Assembly: GCA_000435975.1 (NCBI GenBank)
Contig: FR884139.1
Span: 1 to 23,420, forward strand
Direction of reading: 5' to 3'
DNA length: 23,420 bases
Origin: Oscillibacter sp. CAG:241
GTDB lineage: Bacteria; Bacillota; Clostridia; Oscillospirales; Oscillospiraceae
The notes beneath the pieces were generated by a model that was not told the DNA's origin, did no database searches, and saw only the letters and a program-made list of their open reading frames with translations. The translations under genes and the position numbers were made by a program. This document shows, piece after piece, positions 1-6,481 of this stretch. The stretch's first letter is position 1. Each line of letters opens with the position of its first letter.

Positions 1-67
1 TTTTCTTCGATTGTCCAACATGTATTGTAGTCCTACACACCGCGCCGCCATTTGCGGGGCCCACCCC

Positions 68-96
68 TTGCAATCCCCCGGGGAAACGTTTATAAT
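68..96 (+). promoter_or_regulatory. Sigma-A-type promoter of the yedF operon
   Basis: A -35 element TTGCAA (68-73) and a perfect -10 TATAAT (91-96) are separated by 17 bp. The start codon of yedF lies 45 bp downstream, behind the ribosome site AAGGAGG (125-131). No other promoter is seen inside the three overlapping genes, so this one probably drives all of them. Confidence 0.75.
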
Positions 97-140
97 GAAC
101 ATATTGTTATTCCGACTCAAAAGCAAGGAGGCTTCTCATC

Positions 141-752
141 ATGATCCAAGTCAACGCCGTAGGCGACGCCTGCCCCATTCCGGTGGTCAAGACTCTGCAG
201 GCTCTGAAGACTCTGGCCGGTCCCGGCACCATGGAGACTCTGGTGGATAACCGCATCGCCGTGGAGAATCTGACCCGTCTGGCCCAGAGCAAGGGCTGCA
301 CCATCGAAACGGAGCAGCTGGCGGAAAACCGCTTCCGGGTCACCATCACTGCCCAGGCCGGAGCCCAGCTGCCCGATACCGCCGACGGCATCTGCACCGT
401 TCCCTCCGAAAGGCCCGAGAACACCGTGGTGGTGATCTCCGCCGACCACATGGGCCAGGGAGACGACACCCTGGGCCGGGTGCTGCTGAAGGGCTTCCTG
501 TTTGCCCTGACCCAGCAGGAGAAGCTGCCCCGCACCGTTCTGTTCTACAACGGCGGCGCTTTCGTCACCTGCGATGGCTCCGCGTCCCTGGAGGACCTGC
601 ACAAGCTGGAGGCGCTGGGGGTGGAGATCCTGACCTGCGGCACCTGTCTGAATCATTACGGCATCGCCGACAAGCTCCGGGTGGGTCAGGTGACCAATAT
701 GTACGTCATTGCCGAGAAGCAGATGAACGCCACCCTGGTGATCCGGCCTTGA
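141..752 (+). CDS. yedF: YedF-like selenium-metabolism sulfurtransferase-like protein
   Basis: 203 residues, the normal length for the two-domain YedF family associated with selenium metabolism. Residues 1-70 look like a TusA/SirA fold with the signature CPIP (Cys11), the cysteine that carries sulfur or selenium in TusA relatives. Residues about 95-200 form a DsrE-like domain with a cysteine pair in the segment CGTCLNHYG. The ATG is preceded by AAGGAGG at 9 bp spacing and by a strong promoter. The family is usually found beside selD or other selenium genes; here it is followed by a DUF3343 protein and a desulfurase-like enzyme, the same company as in other Clostridia. Its exact reaction is not established; a role in handling or delivering reduced selenium or sulfur in the cytoplasm is inferred from context. 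Confidence 0.88.
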   Translation: MIQVNAVGDACPIPVVKTLQALKTLAGPGTMETLVDNRIAVENLTRLAQSKGCTIETEQLAENRFRVTITAQAGAQLPDTADGICTVPSERPENTVVVISADHMGQGDDTLGRVLLKGFLFALTQQEKLPRTVLFYNGGAFVTCDGSASLEDLHKLEALGVEILTCGTCLNHYGIADKLRVGQVTNMYVIAEKQMNATLVIRP

Positions 753-991
753 CCCGCCAACGGACTCCGGCCCTGGTGATCTCCTTCCAGGAGACGGCTC
801 AGGCCCTGGCGGCGGAGGCCCTGTTCGGGCGGCTGTCTCTGCCGGGGCGCATCATCCCGCTGCCGTCCCGCATTTCCGCCGGGTGCGGCCTGGCCTGGAA
901 GGCGGACCCCGGCGACGAAACCGCCCTGACGGCGGCGCTGGATGAAAACGGCATCGGCCACGGCCCCTGCTGCGTATTGGAGATGTTCTGA
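749..991 (+). CDS. DUF3343 putative Se/S carrier-like small protein
   Basis: 80 residues. The frame starts at a TTG (749-751) overlapping the yedF stop (TTGA overlap), and ends in an ATGA overlap with the next gene, so the three genes look translationally coupled. The protein carries the DUF3343 hallmark segment with RISAGCGLAW near residues 40-50, and a second cysteine pair (PCC) near the C-terminus. This family is repeatedly found between yedF and the desulfurase-like enzyme and is suspected to carry selenium or sulfur; the function is unproven. The TTG start is chosen because no ATG lies early in the frame and coupling to the yedF stop explains initiation. Confidence 0.75.
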   Translation: MTRQRTPALVISFQETAQALAAEALFGRLSLPGRIIPLPSRISAGCGLAWKADPGDETALTAALDENGIGHGPCCVLEMF

Positions 992-2130
992 TGATGGAGA
1001 TTTATCTGGACAGTGCTGCCACGTCCCTGCACAAGCCGCCCCAGGTGGCCCAGGCGGTGGCAGAGGCCATCTGTAAGGCGGGAAACGCCGCTCGGGGCGC
1101 TCATGGGGCGTCCCTGTCCGCCCTGCGGACGGTGTATGATACCCGCTGCCTGGCGGCCCGGCTGCTGGGCTGCCCCCGGCCGGACCATGTGGTTTTTGCC
1201 GCCAACTCCACCATGGCTCTGAACATCGCCATATGCGGCCTGCTGTCCCCGGGGGACCACGCCATTTCCACGGACCTGGAGCACAACTCGGTGCTCCGGC
1301 CCCTGTATGCCCTGCAACGGCAGGGAATGGCCCTGAGCTTTGTCCCGGCGGACAAAAACGGGCAGGTTTCTTATGATGCTTTTGAAAGGCTGTTCCGGCC
1401 CAATACCCGGGCCGTGGTATGTACCCACGCCTCCAATGTCACCGGCGACGTGCTGGATATCCCCCGCATTGCCGCCATGGCCCACCGCCGCGGTGCGTTG
1501 CTGATCCTGGACGCGTCCCAGACGGCGGGAGCCATTCCCCTGGACATGACGGCCCTGGGGGCGGACGTGGTGTGCTTTACGGGCCACAAGAGCCTGCTGG
1601 GCCCCCAGGGCACCGGCGGCCTGTGTATCCGCCCGGGGGTGGAGGTCCGGCCCCTGCTGCGGGGCGGCAGCGGCGTTCACTCCTTCGACAGGGATCAGCC
1701 CGCCGCCTATCCCACCCGCCTGGAGGCCGGAACCCTGAACAGTCATGGCCTGGCGGGGCTTCACGCCGCTCTGGAATACCTGCTGGCAGAGGGGGTGGAA
1801 AGCCTGTACGCCCGGGAGCACGGGCTGATGCTGCGGTTTTACCGGGGCGTCCGGGAGCTTCCCGGCGTCCGGGTGTATGGCGACTTTTCCGCCCCTTGCC
1901 GGGCGGCCATCGTGTCCCTGAACATCCGGAACCTGGATTCCGGCGAGGTGTCTGATGCGCTTTTGCAGGGCTGGGGCATTGCCACCCGCCCCGGCGCCCA
2001 CTGCGCGCCCCGGCTCCACCAGGCTCTGGGCACCCGGGAGCAGGGTGCGGTGCGCTTTAGCTTTTCCCCCTTCAACACGGAGGAGGAGATCGATGCCGCC
2101 GTGGCCGCCGTGGCCCAGCTGGCCCAGTGA
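991..2130 (+). CDS. Aminotransferase class V, selenium-associated cysteine desulfurase-like enzyme
   Basis: 379 residues, a full-length fold-type I PLP enzyme. The pyridoxal lysine is K200 in TGHKSLLGPQGTGG. The substrate-attacking cysteine position is C338 in RPGAHCAPRLH. An N-terminal YLDSAATS segment and an H-x-N-V-T-G motif (THASNVTG) are typical of the NifS/SufS superfamily. It best fits the desulfurase-like subfamily (relatives of EF2568) linked to selenium metabolism. It would take a persulfide or selenide from cysteine or selenocysteine and pass it to YedF or the DUF3343 protein, which is inferred from the operon. Two adjacent ATG codons at 991 and 994 are possible starts; the first gives an ATGA overlap with the upstream gene. 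Iron-sulfur assembly is an alternative role but no scaffold gene is nearby. Confidence 0.87.
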   Translation: MMEIYLDSAATSLHKPPQVAQAVAEAICKAGNAARGAHGASLSALRTVYDTRCLAARLLGCPRPDHVVFAANSTMALNIAICGLLSPGDHAISTDLEHNSVLRPLYALQRQGMALSFVPADKNGQVSYDAFERLFRPNTRAVVCTHASNVTGDVLDIPRIAAMAHRRGALLILDASQTAGAIPLDMTALGADVVCFTGHKSLLGPQGTGGLCIRPGVEVRPLLRGGSGVHSFDRDQPAAYPTRLEAGTLNSHGLAGLHAALEYLLAEGVESLYAREHGLMLRFYRGVRELPGVRVYGDFSAPCRAAIVSLNIRNLDSGEVSDALLQGWGIATRPGAHCAPRLHQALGTREQGAVRFSFSPFNTEEEIDAAVAAVAQLAQ

Positions 2131-2207
2131 TATGCAGGTCTGTCAAACAGATTGGTGGGAAGGTATTGCTCTGCGCTTGTTTCTTTACCGAATCTACACT
2201 GGAGAAA

Positions 2208-2216
2208 TGCTATGAT
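2208..2216 (+). promoter_or_regulatory. Extended -10 promoter of the trk leader
   Basis: TGC followed by TATGAT (2211-2216) makes an extended -10 element. No good -35 sits at the right distance; TTTACC (2184-2189) is too far. Transcription would begin near 2223, giving a leader of about 370 nt before the trkH start. Confidence 0.45.
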
Positions 2217-2245
2217 GTAAGCACACAGTAAGAAAGAGGAGCTCC

Positions 2246-2278
2246 GTGGAAAACGACAGCAGCGACGATAACGGTTAA
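2246..2278 (+). CDS. Possible 10-residue leader peptide upstream of trkH
   Basis: A GTG start preceded by AGAGGAG (about 2234-2241) opens a frame encoding MENDSSDDNG and ending in TAA. It lies between the extended -10 promoter and the terminator-like hairpin at 2308-2355, where a regulatory leader peptide would be. The stop codon sits inside a 10-bp palindrome CGGTTAACCG (2272-2281). The peptide is unusually acidic. Its reality is inferred from ribosome site and position only. Confidence 0.35.
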   Translation: MENDSSDDNG

Positions 2279-2307
2279 CCGCTCTTATATGACCTGTTCA
2301 TATGCGG

Positions 2308-2355
2308 CATACCTGCGCCCTTTACTGCGGTATCGGGTATAGGTGTGTCTTTTTT
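2308..2355 (+). terminator. Terminator-like hairpin (attenuator) in the trk leader
   Basis: CATACCTG (2308-2315) pairs with TAGGTGTG (2340-2347), with the inner segment GCCC (2317-2320) pairing with GGGT (2335-2338); two G-U wobbles flank one mismatch. The run TCTTTTTT (2348-2355) follows directly. It stands upstream of trkH, not after a gene. The flanking segments GTTCA (2296-2300) and TGAAC (2359-2363) could form an alternative outer pairing that encloses the U-run. This suggests conditional termination; no known riboswitch consensus was recognised. Confidence 0.5.
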
Positions 2356-2433
2356 GCGTGAACAGAAGGCGGAAGAATGTTATGTGTTCAGCGCTGGAGC
2401 CGACTTACTTTGTACCGGAAACTGTGAAAGCCG

Positions 2434-2452
2434 ATGTTCTATTTCAGAACAT
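2434..2452 (+). repeat. Perfect 7-bp hairpin in the trk leader
   Basis: ATGTTCT and AGAACAT are exact inverted copies around a 5-nt loop. The hairpin is part of the roughly 370-nt leader. The rest of 2131-2592 shows no convincing gene: a 71-codon frame from a GTG at 2345 has no ribosome site and starts inside the terminator-like hairpin. Confidence 0.4.
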
Positions 2453-2592
2453 AAAGCAGACGCATACGACATTTACTTTACGGTCTCCGAGCTGAGTGCG
2501 TACAGGGTATCCTTCATCACAGTCAGGCAATGCCGCATCTGTTTGACCTGCGCACAGTAAAGCGATTACGCGATTCAAAAGGAGTGAGGATA

Positions 2593-3933
2593 ATGACGGA
2601 AGAAATGCCTTGCAGAAAGCGCCGCCTTTCGTCTTTTCAAATTATCATATTGGGCTTTGCCGGGGTCATTCTGCTGGGTGCGCTGCTGCTGATGCTGCCG
2701 CTCTCCACAACAGCCGGGTGCGTAACGCCATTTCATGAAGCGCTTTTCACCGCGACCTCCGCTGTTTGTGTAACGGGGCTTGTGGTGCAGGACACCGGCA
2801 GCTATTGGTCGGGCTTTGGTCAGACGGTGATCCTGACGCTGATTCAGATAGGCGGGCTTGGTGTCGTCACCGTGGCGGCATCGGTTGCGCTGCTGTCCGG
2901 GCGAAGGATCTCTCTGATGCAGCGCAGCACCATGCAGGACGCCATTTCAGCGCCGAAGGTCGGAGGGATCGTCCACCTGACCCGGTTCATCCTGCGGGGA
3001 ACATTTCTGATCGAACTGGTCGGCGCACTCGTCATGCTGCCGGTGTTTTGCCGGGACTACGGATGGCACGGGATCTGGATGGCGGTGTTTCATTCCGTCT
3101 CCGCCTTTTGCAACGCCGGGTTTGACATTCTGGGAACGAACAATAACTTGTATCCGTCCCTTACCGGTTATGTCCAAAATCCGGTGATCAATATCACGAT
3201 CATGCTGCTGATCATAACCGGCGGCATCGGATTCCTGACATGGGATGACATTTGCGAAAACAAGCTGCACTTCCACCGTTACCGAATGCAGAGCAAGGTG
3301 ATTCTTGTCACGACACTCACGCTGATCGTCCTTCCGGCGCTGTTTTTCTTCTTTGCGGATTTTGATGCCCTTCCCCTCGGAGAGCGGATTCAGGCAGCCC
3401 TGTTCCAATCGGTCACGCCGAGAACGGCGGGCTTCAACACCGTCGATCTGCCCGCCATGTCCAGCGCATCTCTGAGCGTGATGATCCTTCTGATGCTCAT
3501 TGGCGGTTCTCCCGGGTCCACGGCAGGCGGCATGAAAACCACCACGCTGGCAGTCCTGCTTGCCAATGCTGCCGCGACCTTCCGCCAGCGGGACAGCGCC
3601 CAACTCTTTGGGCGCAGAGTCGATTGCGGCGCCGTCAAAACCGCCGCGACCATCCTGACGATGTATCTTGCCCTGTTCTTTGGCGGAGGCGTTTTTATCA
3701 GCGTATACGAGGATCTTCCGCTGTCCTCCTGCCTGTATGAAGCAGCGTCGGCGGTAGGCACGGTGGGACTGACATTGGGTATTACGCCGCAGCTGCATAT
3801 TCCCTCGCAAATGGTATTGATCGCGCTGATGTATCTGGGCAGAGTTGGCGGGCTTACGCTCATTTATGCGGCGGTGTCCAGTAAGAAAACCGGCAGCGCA
3901 AAGCTGCCGCAGGAAAGCATCACGATTGGATAA
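2593..3933 (+). CDS. trkH: TrkH/KtrB family potassium channel-like transporter subunit
   Basis: 446 residues when started at ATG 2593, which has the ribosome site AAAGGAGTGAGG just upstream; an in-frame ATG at 2530 would add 21 residues unlike the family. The four pore (P-loop) repeats of the Trk/Ktr/HKT superfamily are all visible: TSAVCVTGL near residue 55, SVSAFCNAGFD near 170, SVTPRTAGFNT near 275 and SAVGTVGLT near 388, each with the conserved filter glycine. Hydrophobic helices flank each loop and the protein starts with a short basic cytoplasmic tail. It forms the membrane K+ (or Na+-coupled K+) translocating subunit, gated by the TrkA/KtrA protein encoded 19 bp downstream. The length and the single RCK partner make KtrB-type as likely as TrkH-type. 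Confidence 0.93.
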   Translation: MTEEMPCRKRRLSSFQIIILGFAGVILLGALLLMLPLSTTAGCVTPFHEALFTATSAVCVTGLVVQDTGSYWSGFGQTVILTLIQIGGLGVVTVAASVALLSGRRISLMQRSTMQDAISAPKVGGIVHLTRFILRGTFLIELVGALVMLPVFCRDYGWHGIWMAVFHSVSAFCNAGFDILGTNNNLYPSLTGYVQNPVINITIMLLIITGGIGFLTWDDICENKLHFHRYRMQSKVILVTTLTLIVLPALFFFFADFDALPLGERIQAALFQSVTPRTAGFNTVDLPAMSSASLSVMILLMLIGGSPGSTAGGMKTTTLAVLLANAAATFRQRDSAQLFGRRVDCGAVKTAATILTMYLALFFGGGVFISVYEDLPLSSCLYEAASAVGTVGLTLGITPQLHIPSQMVLIALMYLGRVGGLTLIYAAVSSKKTGSAKLPQESITIG

Positions 3934-3952
3934 GCAAAGGAGTATCTATCCC

Positions 3953-4600
3953 ATGAAAAATGTTTTATTGATCGGAGCAGGCCGCTTCGGGCGGCATATC
4001 GCCATGCAGCTCTCTCAACTGGGGCATCAGGTCATGGCAGTCGATACCAATGAGGAACGGATCAACGATGTGCTTCCGTTTGTCACCAACGCACAGATCG
4101 GCGACAGCACCAATGCGGAGTTCCTGCGTTCGCTCGGTATCGGAAATTTTGATGTTTGTTTTGTGACCATCAGCGGCAGCTTCCAGAACTCGCTGGAGAC
4201 CACCTCGCTGCTGAAAGAGCTGGGTGCCAAATGCGTGGTATCCCGCGCCGAACGCGATGTGCAGGCGAAGTTTCTGCTCCGCAACGGCGCAGATAACGTG
4301 GTCTACCCTGAAAAGCAGGTGGCAAAATGGGCGGCGATCCGATTCACTGCCGACCATATTTTCGACTACATAGAGATCGACGAGCAGCACGCCATCTTTG
4401 AAGTGCAGGTGCCGGAGGCGTGGATCGGGAAAAGCGTTGGTGAGCTGAACGTCCGCAGAAAGTTTGGCATCAACATTCTTGGCATCAAACGCGCAGGAGA
4501 AACGGATGTTTCCGTTACGCCGGACACCATATTGTCCGATGACATTACGATTTTGGCGTTGGGTGAGTATAAAGCCCTGCATAAGTGCTTTCGGATTTGA
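3953..4600 (+). CDS. trkA: TrkA/KtrA family potassium uptake regulatory protein
   Basis: 215 residues from the ATG at 3953, which follows AAAGGAG (3936-3942). Residues 1-120 form an RCK-N Rossmann domain with GAGRFG (8-13) and an acidic residue ending the second strand in AVDTNEE, as in nucleotide-binding RCK proteins. Residues about 135-215 match an RCK-C domain. The length is that of single-RCK KtrA proteins rather than the doubled TrkA of proteobacteria. It binds ATP/ADP or NAD(H) on the cytoplasmic side and gates the trkH product; RCK-C domains of Firmicutes often bind c-di-AMP, which is family knowledge and not visible here. It is the last gene before a strong terminator, so trkH and trkA form a two-gene unit. 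Confidence 0.92.
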   Translation: MKNVLLIGAGRFGRHIAMQLSQLGHQVMAVDTNEERINDVLPFVTNAQIGDSTNAEFLRSLGIGNFDVCFVTISGSFQNSLETTSLLKELGAKCVVSRAERDVQAKFLLRNGADNVVYPEKQVAKWAAIRFTADHIFDYIEIDEQHAIFEVQVPEAWIGKSVGELNVRRKFGINILGIKRAGETDVSVTPDTILSDDITILALGEYKALHKCFRI

Positions 4601-4672
4601 AAAGGGTTTCCATACTGACGGAAAGGAAAAGCCAGGATATGAGCCGATAGCGGCGAGGGGCTTATCCGAATA

Positions 4673-4703
4673 ACGGAGGAGGCGTTGGCCTTCTCCGTTT
4701 TTT
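4673..4703 (+). terminator. Intrinsic terminator of the trkH-trkA unit
   Basis: ACGGAGGAGGC (4673-4683) pairs with GCCTTCTCCGT (4688-4698) over 11 bp with one G-U wobble and a 4-nt loop, followed by six T (4698-4703). Confidence 0.9.
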
Positions 4704-4726
4704 CTTTCAGGATAGCGTCCGTCAGA

Positions 4727-4741
4727 CTCTCGCCCGTTTCC
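4727..4741. repeat. Left copy of a 15-bp direct repeat
   Basis: CTCTCGCCCGTTTCC occurs here and again at 6275-6289. The two copies bound the minus-strand block of mobile-element remnants. They may be attachment-core or recombination footprints. Confidence 0.5.
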
Positions 4742-4765
4742 CTAAATTAAAGATATTGGTTATGT

Positions 4766-4799
4766 ATGAGTGCCTACGCCTACTTGCATAGGTACTCAT
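4766..4799. repeat. 11-bp inverted repeat beside a recombinase remnant
   Basis: ATGAGTGCCTA (4766-4776) and TAGGTACTCAT (4789-4799) pair with one G-U wobble around a 12-nt loop. It lies just beyond the stop codon of the recombinase remnant, where an attachment or end sequence of an element would lie. No T-run follows on either strand, so it is a poor terminator. Confidence 0.5.
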
Positions 4800-4809
4800 A
4801 TTCGTTGTT

Positions 4810-4950
4810 TTACTCAATTTTGCCGATAAATCGGTAGTAGATGTCAATATCCTGCTCACGCATACCGTCCACGATGGCTGCTTCGTGAATGACGATTTCC
4901 TCAATCAGCGTATTCAGAAGCTCCGCTGTCAGTTCGGTGGGATTAGCGTA
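4810..4950 (-). pseudogene. C-terminal remnant of a large serine recombinase
   Basis: The minus strand reads an open frame of about 46 codons ending in TAA (4810-4812). Its segment PTELTAELLNTLIEEIVIHE and the ending YYRFIGKIE are typical of the extreme C-terminus of TndX/Tn1549-type large serine recombinases. An in-frame TGA at 4951-4953 closes it upstream, and no catalytic domain is present; the adjacent DNA encodes an acetyltransferase. It is a decayed end of an integrated element. Confidence 0.7.
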
Positions 4951-4960
4951 TCATAGTCTG

Positions 4961-5395
4961 CTACACTAAATTCAATCTCATAAAAACATATCCATCTTCA
5001 ACGGAATCTGAATAGGCAAATCCCAACTTTGTCCAAAACTTCTGCGCAGCTGTATGGCGCTGATTTACAGGAGCTGAAACTCGTCTTGCTTTGTATTCCT
5101 TATAAAGGAAATCAATACAGAGTTTGGCAGCAGCAGTTCCATACCCCTTTTTTTGATAGGCATCATCAATAAAAAAATTGATTATTTGATAGTTTTCTTC
5201 ACCAACATACATTGAAACAAAGCCAATCATTGTTTCATCAGCATAAATTGCAAATGGCTTGGTGTCTTTATAATGAACCCATGCTTCTGCCAGAGAATAC
5301 GCCACAGAATCCACAAAATTTTCATTTGCAACGCTGGCTTTAAGATTAAGACAGTCTGTGTAGTTATTCTCGTTGATTGTTCGTAGCTCTATCAT
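4961..5395 (-). CDS. GNAT-family N-acetyltransferase, BltD/spermidine-type
   Basis: 144 residues from the ATG at 5395, preceded on the minus strand by GGGAGAAAG; an upstream in-frame start would add 21 residues unlike the family. The GNAT core is complete: a beta strand with FAIYADETMIGFVSMYV, the acetyl-CoA loop in YQKKGYGTAAAKL (Q/R-x-x-G-x-G/A), and a C-terminal AAQKFWTKLGF motif. Overall it resembles BltD/PaiA-like spermine/spermidine acetyltransferases, though the acceptor cannot be fixed from sequence. Its start overlaps the stop of the chimeric gene upstream (ATGA), so both are probably translated from one message. The base composition is clearly more AT-rich than the flanking genes, suggesting transfer. 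Confidence 0.82.
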   Translation of the reverse strand: MIELRTINENNYTDCLNLKASVANENFVDSVAYSLAEAWVHYKDTKPFAIYADETMIGFVSMYVGEENYQIINFFIDDAYQKKGYGTAAAKLCIDFLYKEYKARRVSAPVNQRHTAAQKFWTKLGFAYSDSVEDGYVFMRLNLV

Positions 5396-5709
5396 TTTAT
5401 CTTTCTCCCAATTTTCATATCCTGTCGCCACTTGGGAGCTTCGCCATCGTCTGCCCAATGCTCATCCATAGAGGCGATCTTACCGTCTTTCAGCTTGATA
5501 CGACAAACCACATAGCCTGCGTATTTGTCATCCACAAGGGCGGCATACACCGGAAACTTGGCAAAAAGATATTCTTCCATTTCTTCTCGTCCTGCTTTAA
5601 TGTTCGGCCTGGATGCAATGCCTTTATATGAACGCAGCTCTACACGAAATAGGGCAACCATTTCTGCAAGTGCATCATTTGCTTGTTTTATCTCTAATAT
5701 CTCCATCAT
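5392..5709 (-). CDS. Chimeric ORF: N-terminal half of a GNAT acetyltransferase joined to an NTF2/SnoaL-like C-terminus
   Basis: 105 residues with a good ribosome site (AAAGGAGGG) before an ATGATG start. Residues 1-70 match the first half of GNAT acetyltransferases (ALFRVELRSYKGI, a conserved N-terminal helix, then VYAALVDDKYAGYVVCRI). The acetyl-CoA-binding motif R/Q-x-x-G-x-G/A that should follow is missing. Instead residues about 72-105 (KDGKIASMDEHWADDGEAP, then KWR) resemble the C-terminal strand of NTF2-like/SnoaL-like proteins. The join lies near 5495-5500 and keeps the frame. The product cannot be a working acetyltransferase by the known mechanism. It is coupled by ATGA overlap to the intact GNAT gene, so it may survive only as a translated leader for it. 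Confidence 0.65.
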   Translation of the reverse strand: MMEILEIKQANDALAEMVALFRVELRSYKGIASRPNIKAGREEMEEYLFAKFPVYAALVDDKYAGYVVCRIKLKDGKIASMDEHWADDGEAPKWRQDMKIGRKIK

Positions 5710-5747
5710 AATTGCCCTCCTTTGGCTGCATACAAAATCTCATAATA

Positions 5748-5756
5748 ATTATAGCA
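5748..5756 (-). promoter_or_regulatory. Extended -10 promoter of the GNAT pair
   Basis: The minus strand reads TGCTATAAT, a perfect -10 with the TG extension, 38 bp before the chimeric gene's start. No clear -35 element is seen. Confidence 0.55.
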
Positions 5757-5792
5757 TAAATATGTGAAAAAATCTATCATATACATGGAAAT

Positions 5793-5831
5793 CCCGCCCG
5801 TCCCGATATATTTGTGATCGGAACGGGCAGG
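5793..5831 (-). terminator. Terminator-like hairpin after the DUF6061-like gene
   Basis: In minus-strand RNA a 15-bp stem forms around a 9-nt loop, with two G-U wobbles. On the plus strand the same positions would be C-A mismatches, so the structure fits a minus-strand transcript. It follows the stop at 5838 by a few bases. The U-run after it is weak (ATTTCC). Confidence 0.55.
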
Positions 5832-5837
5832 ACATAG

Positions 5838-6083
5838 TTAATCAAGCGGCTTATACTCGGTTACAGTTTTCAAATAAGTTTCGGGATTGCCGTTCAAGAT
5901 AAGGTCGTTATACTCCAAAGGAGCGTTGTAAATTAGATAGTCAAGCTCTGACCGTTCATACATATTTCGGGCAACCTCGTTCTCAACGGCAATCGTATCA
6001 ATCGCAATCATGCTGCCATCGGTGAATTTCAGTTCCACACAGCAGTTATCGAAGTTATATTCGCAGGAAATCAGCTTTTTCAT
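5838..6083 (-). CDS. Small DUF6061-like protein of mobile elements
   Basis: 81 residues from the ATG at 6083, preceded by GGAGG with 7 bp spacing. The sequence starts MKKLISCEYNFDNCCVELKF and ends ETYLKTVTEYKPLD. It resembles a small family (DUF6061) common on Tn1549-like conjugative elements of gut Clostridia. No catalytic motif, signal peptide or membrane segment is seen; the protein is acidic and probably cytoplasmic. Function unknown. It sits in an AT-richer minus-strand block with recombinase and regulator remnants, which supports origin from a mobile element. Confidence 0.7.
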   Translation of the reverse strand: MKKLISCEYNFDNCCVELKFTDGSMIAIDTIAVENEVARNMYERSELDYLIYNAPLEYNDLILNGNPETYLKTVTEYKPLD

Positions 6084-6148
6084 AGGGTTTACCTCCAAAA
6101 ATGTTTTGTTTGGAAGTAATGTAAGCGTGGGTTTTTAGTGTGGTATCT

Positions 6149-6271
6149 TTAAGTTTGGGAAACCCCGTTTTCCCAGCGGGAGACCGCCTGACGGGTCACA
6201 AATACCTTTTCCGCAAGCTCGTCCTGTGACAGTCCCATCTTTGTCCTGAGCTCTAAAATCACATTTTTGGT
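6149..6271 (-). pseudogene. Broken XRE-family HTH regulator
   Basis: The minus strand reads VILELRTKMGLSQDELAEK followed by VFVTRQAVSRWENG, a clear lambda-repressor-type helix-turn-helix at the N-terminus of a protein family found on Clostridial mobile elements. After WENG the frame runs into VSQT and a stop (6149-6151), so everything after the HTH is lost, and there is no ribosome site or family-like start upstream. The homology begins just inside the 15-bp repeat at 6275-6289, as if the repeat marks the breakpoint. A longer open frame reading back to 6346 has no family similarity. Confidence 0.65.
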
Positions 6272-6274
6272 AGG

Positions 6275-6289
6275 CTCTCGCCCGTTTCC
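6275..6289. repeat. Right copy of the 15-bp direct repeat
   Basis: Exact copy of 4727-4741 (CTCTCGCCCGTTTCC) in the same orientation, about 1.55 kb apart. It abuts the point where the HTH remnant loses its start. A separate 13-nt palindrome ATTCTGTCAGAAT lies at 6353-6365. Confidence 0.5.
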
Positions 6290-6395
6290 TCCTTGAACTT
6301 GCAGGAGAAGCACAGGCGGCCAAGGAACAGTCCCTCCGTTTTGCACAAAACCATTCTGTCAGAATAGTGCGAATTGTTGAAATTCTCAATAGGGG

Positions 6396-6424
6396 TTGAC
6401 GAAAAGAATGGGGCTTGCTATACT
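6396..6424 (+). promoter_or_regulatory. Promoter of the TRAP transporter operon
   Basis: TTGACG (6396-6401), a 17-bp spacer and TATACT (6419-6424) with a TGC extension make a strong sigma-A-type promoter. Start of transcription is expected near 6431, just before the operator-like box at 6434. Confidence 0.8.
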
Positions 6425-6433
6425 ATAAATGCC

Positions 6434-6454
6434 TTTGTCAGACACATGACAAAA
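6434..6454 (+). promoter_or_regulatory. Operator-like box shared with the transketolase promoter
   Basis: The box begins TTTGTCAGACA and continues to ACAAAA. It matches 18 of 21 positions with 9456-9476. The inverted half-sites TTTGTCA and TGACAAA are 6 bp apart, and the inner TGTC-A-GACA is itself a palindrome. It begins 10 bp after the -10 element, a repressor position. The TGT-N3-ACA core is compatible with GntR/FadR-type sites; the binder is inferred to be the GntR gene at 12424. Confidence 0.6.
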
Positions 6455-6481
6455 GACGAAGTTTTGCTGGAGGTATGGAAC

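Noticed and set aside
2345..2560. 71-codon frame in the trk leader
   Set aside because: Its GTG start lies inside the terminator-like hairpin and has no ribosome site; no family resemblance was seen.
2208..2592. c-di-AMP (ydaO) riboswitch ahead of the potassium transporter
   Set aside because: Expected from function, but I could not find its conserved core; the leader has a different layout.
6149..6346. Intact HTH regulator gene
   Set aside because: The upstream 25 codons have no family similarity or ribosome site and the protein stops right after the first HTH, so it is listed as a remnant.
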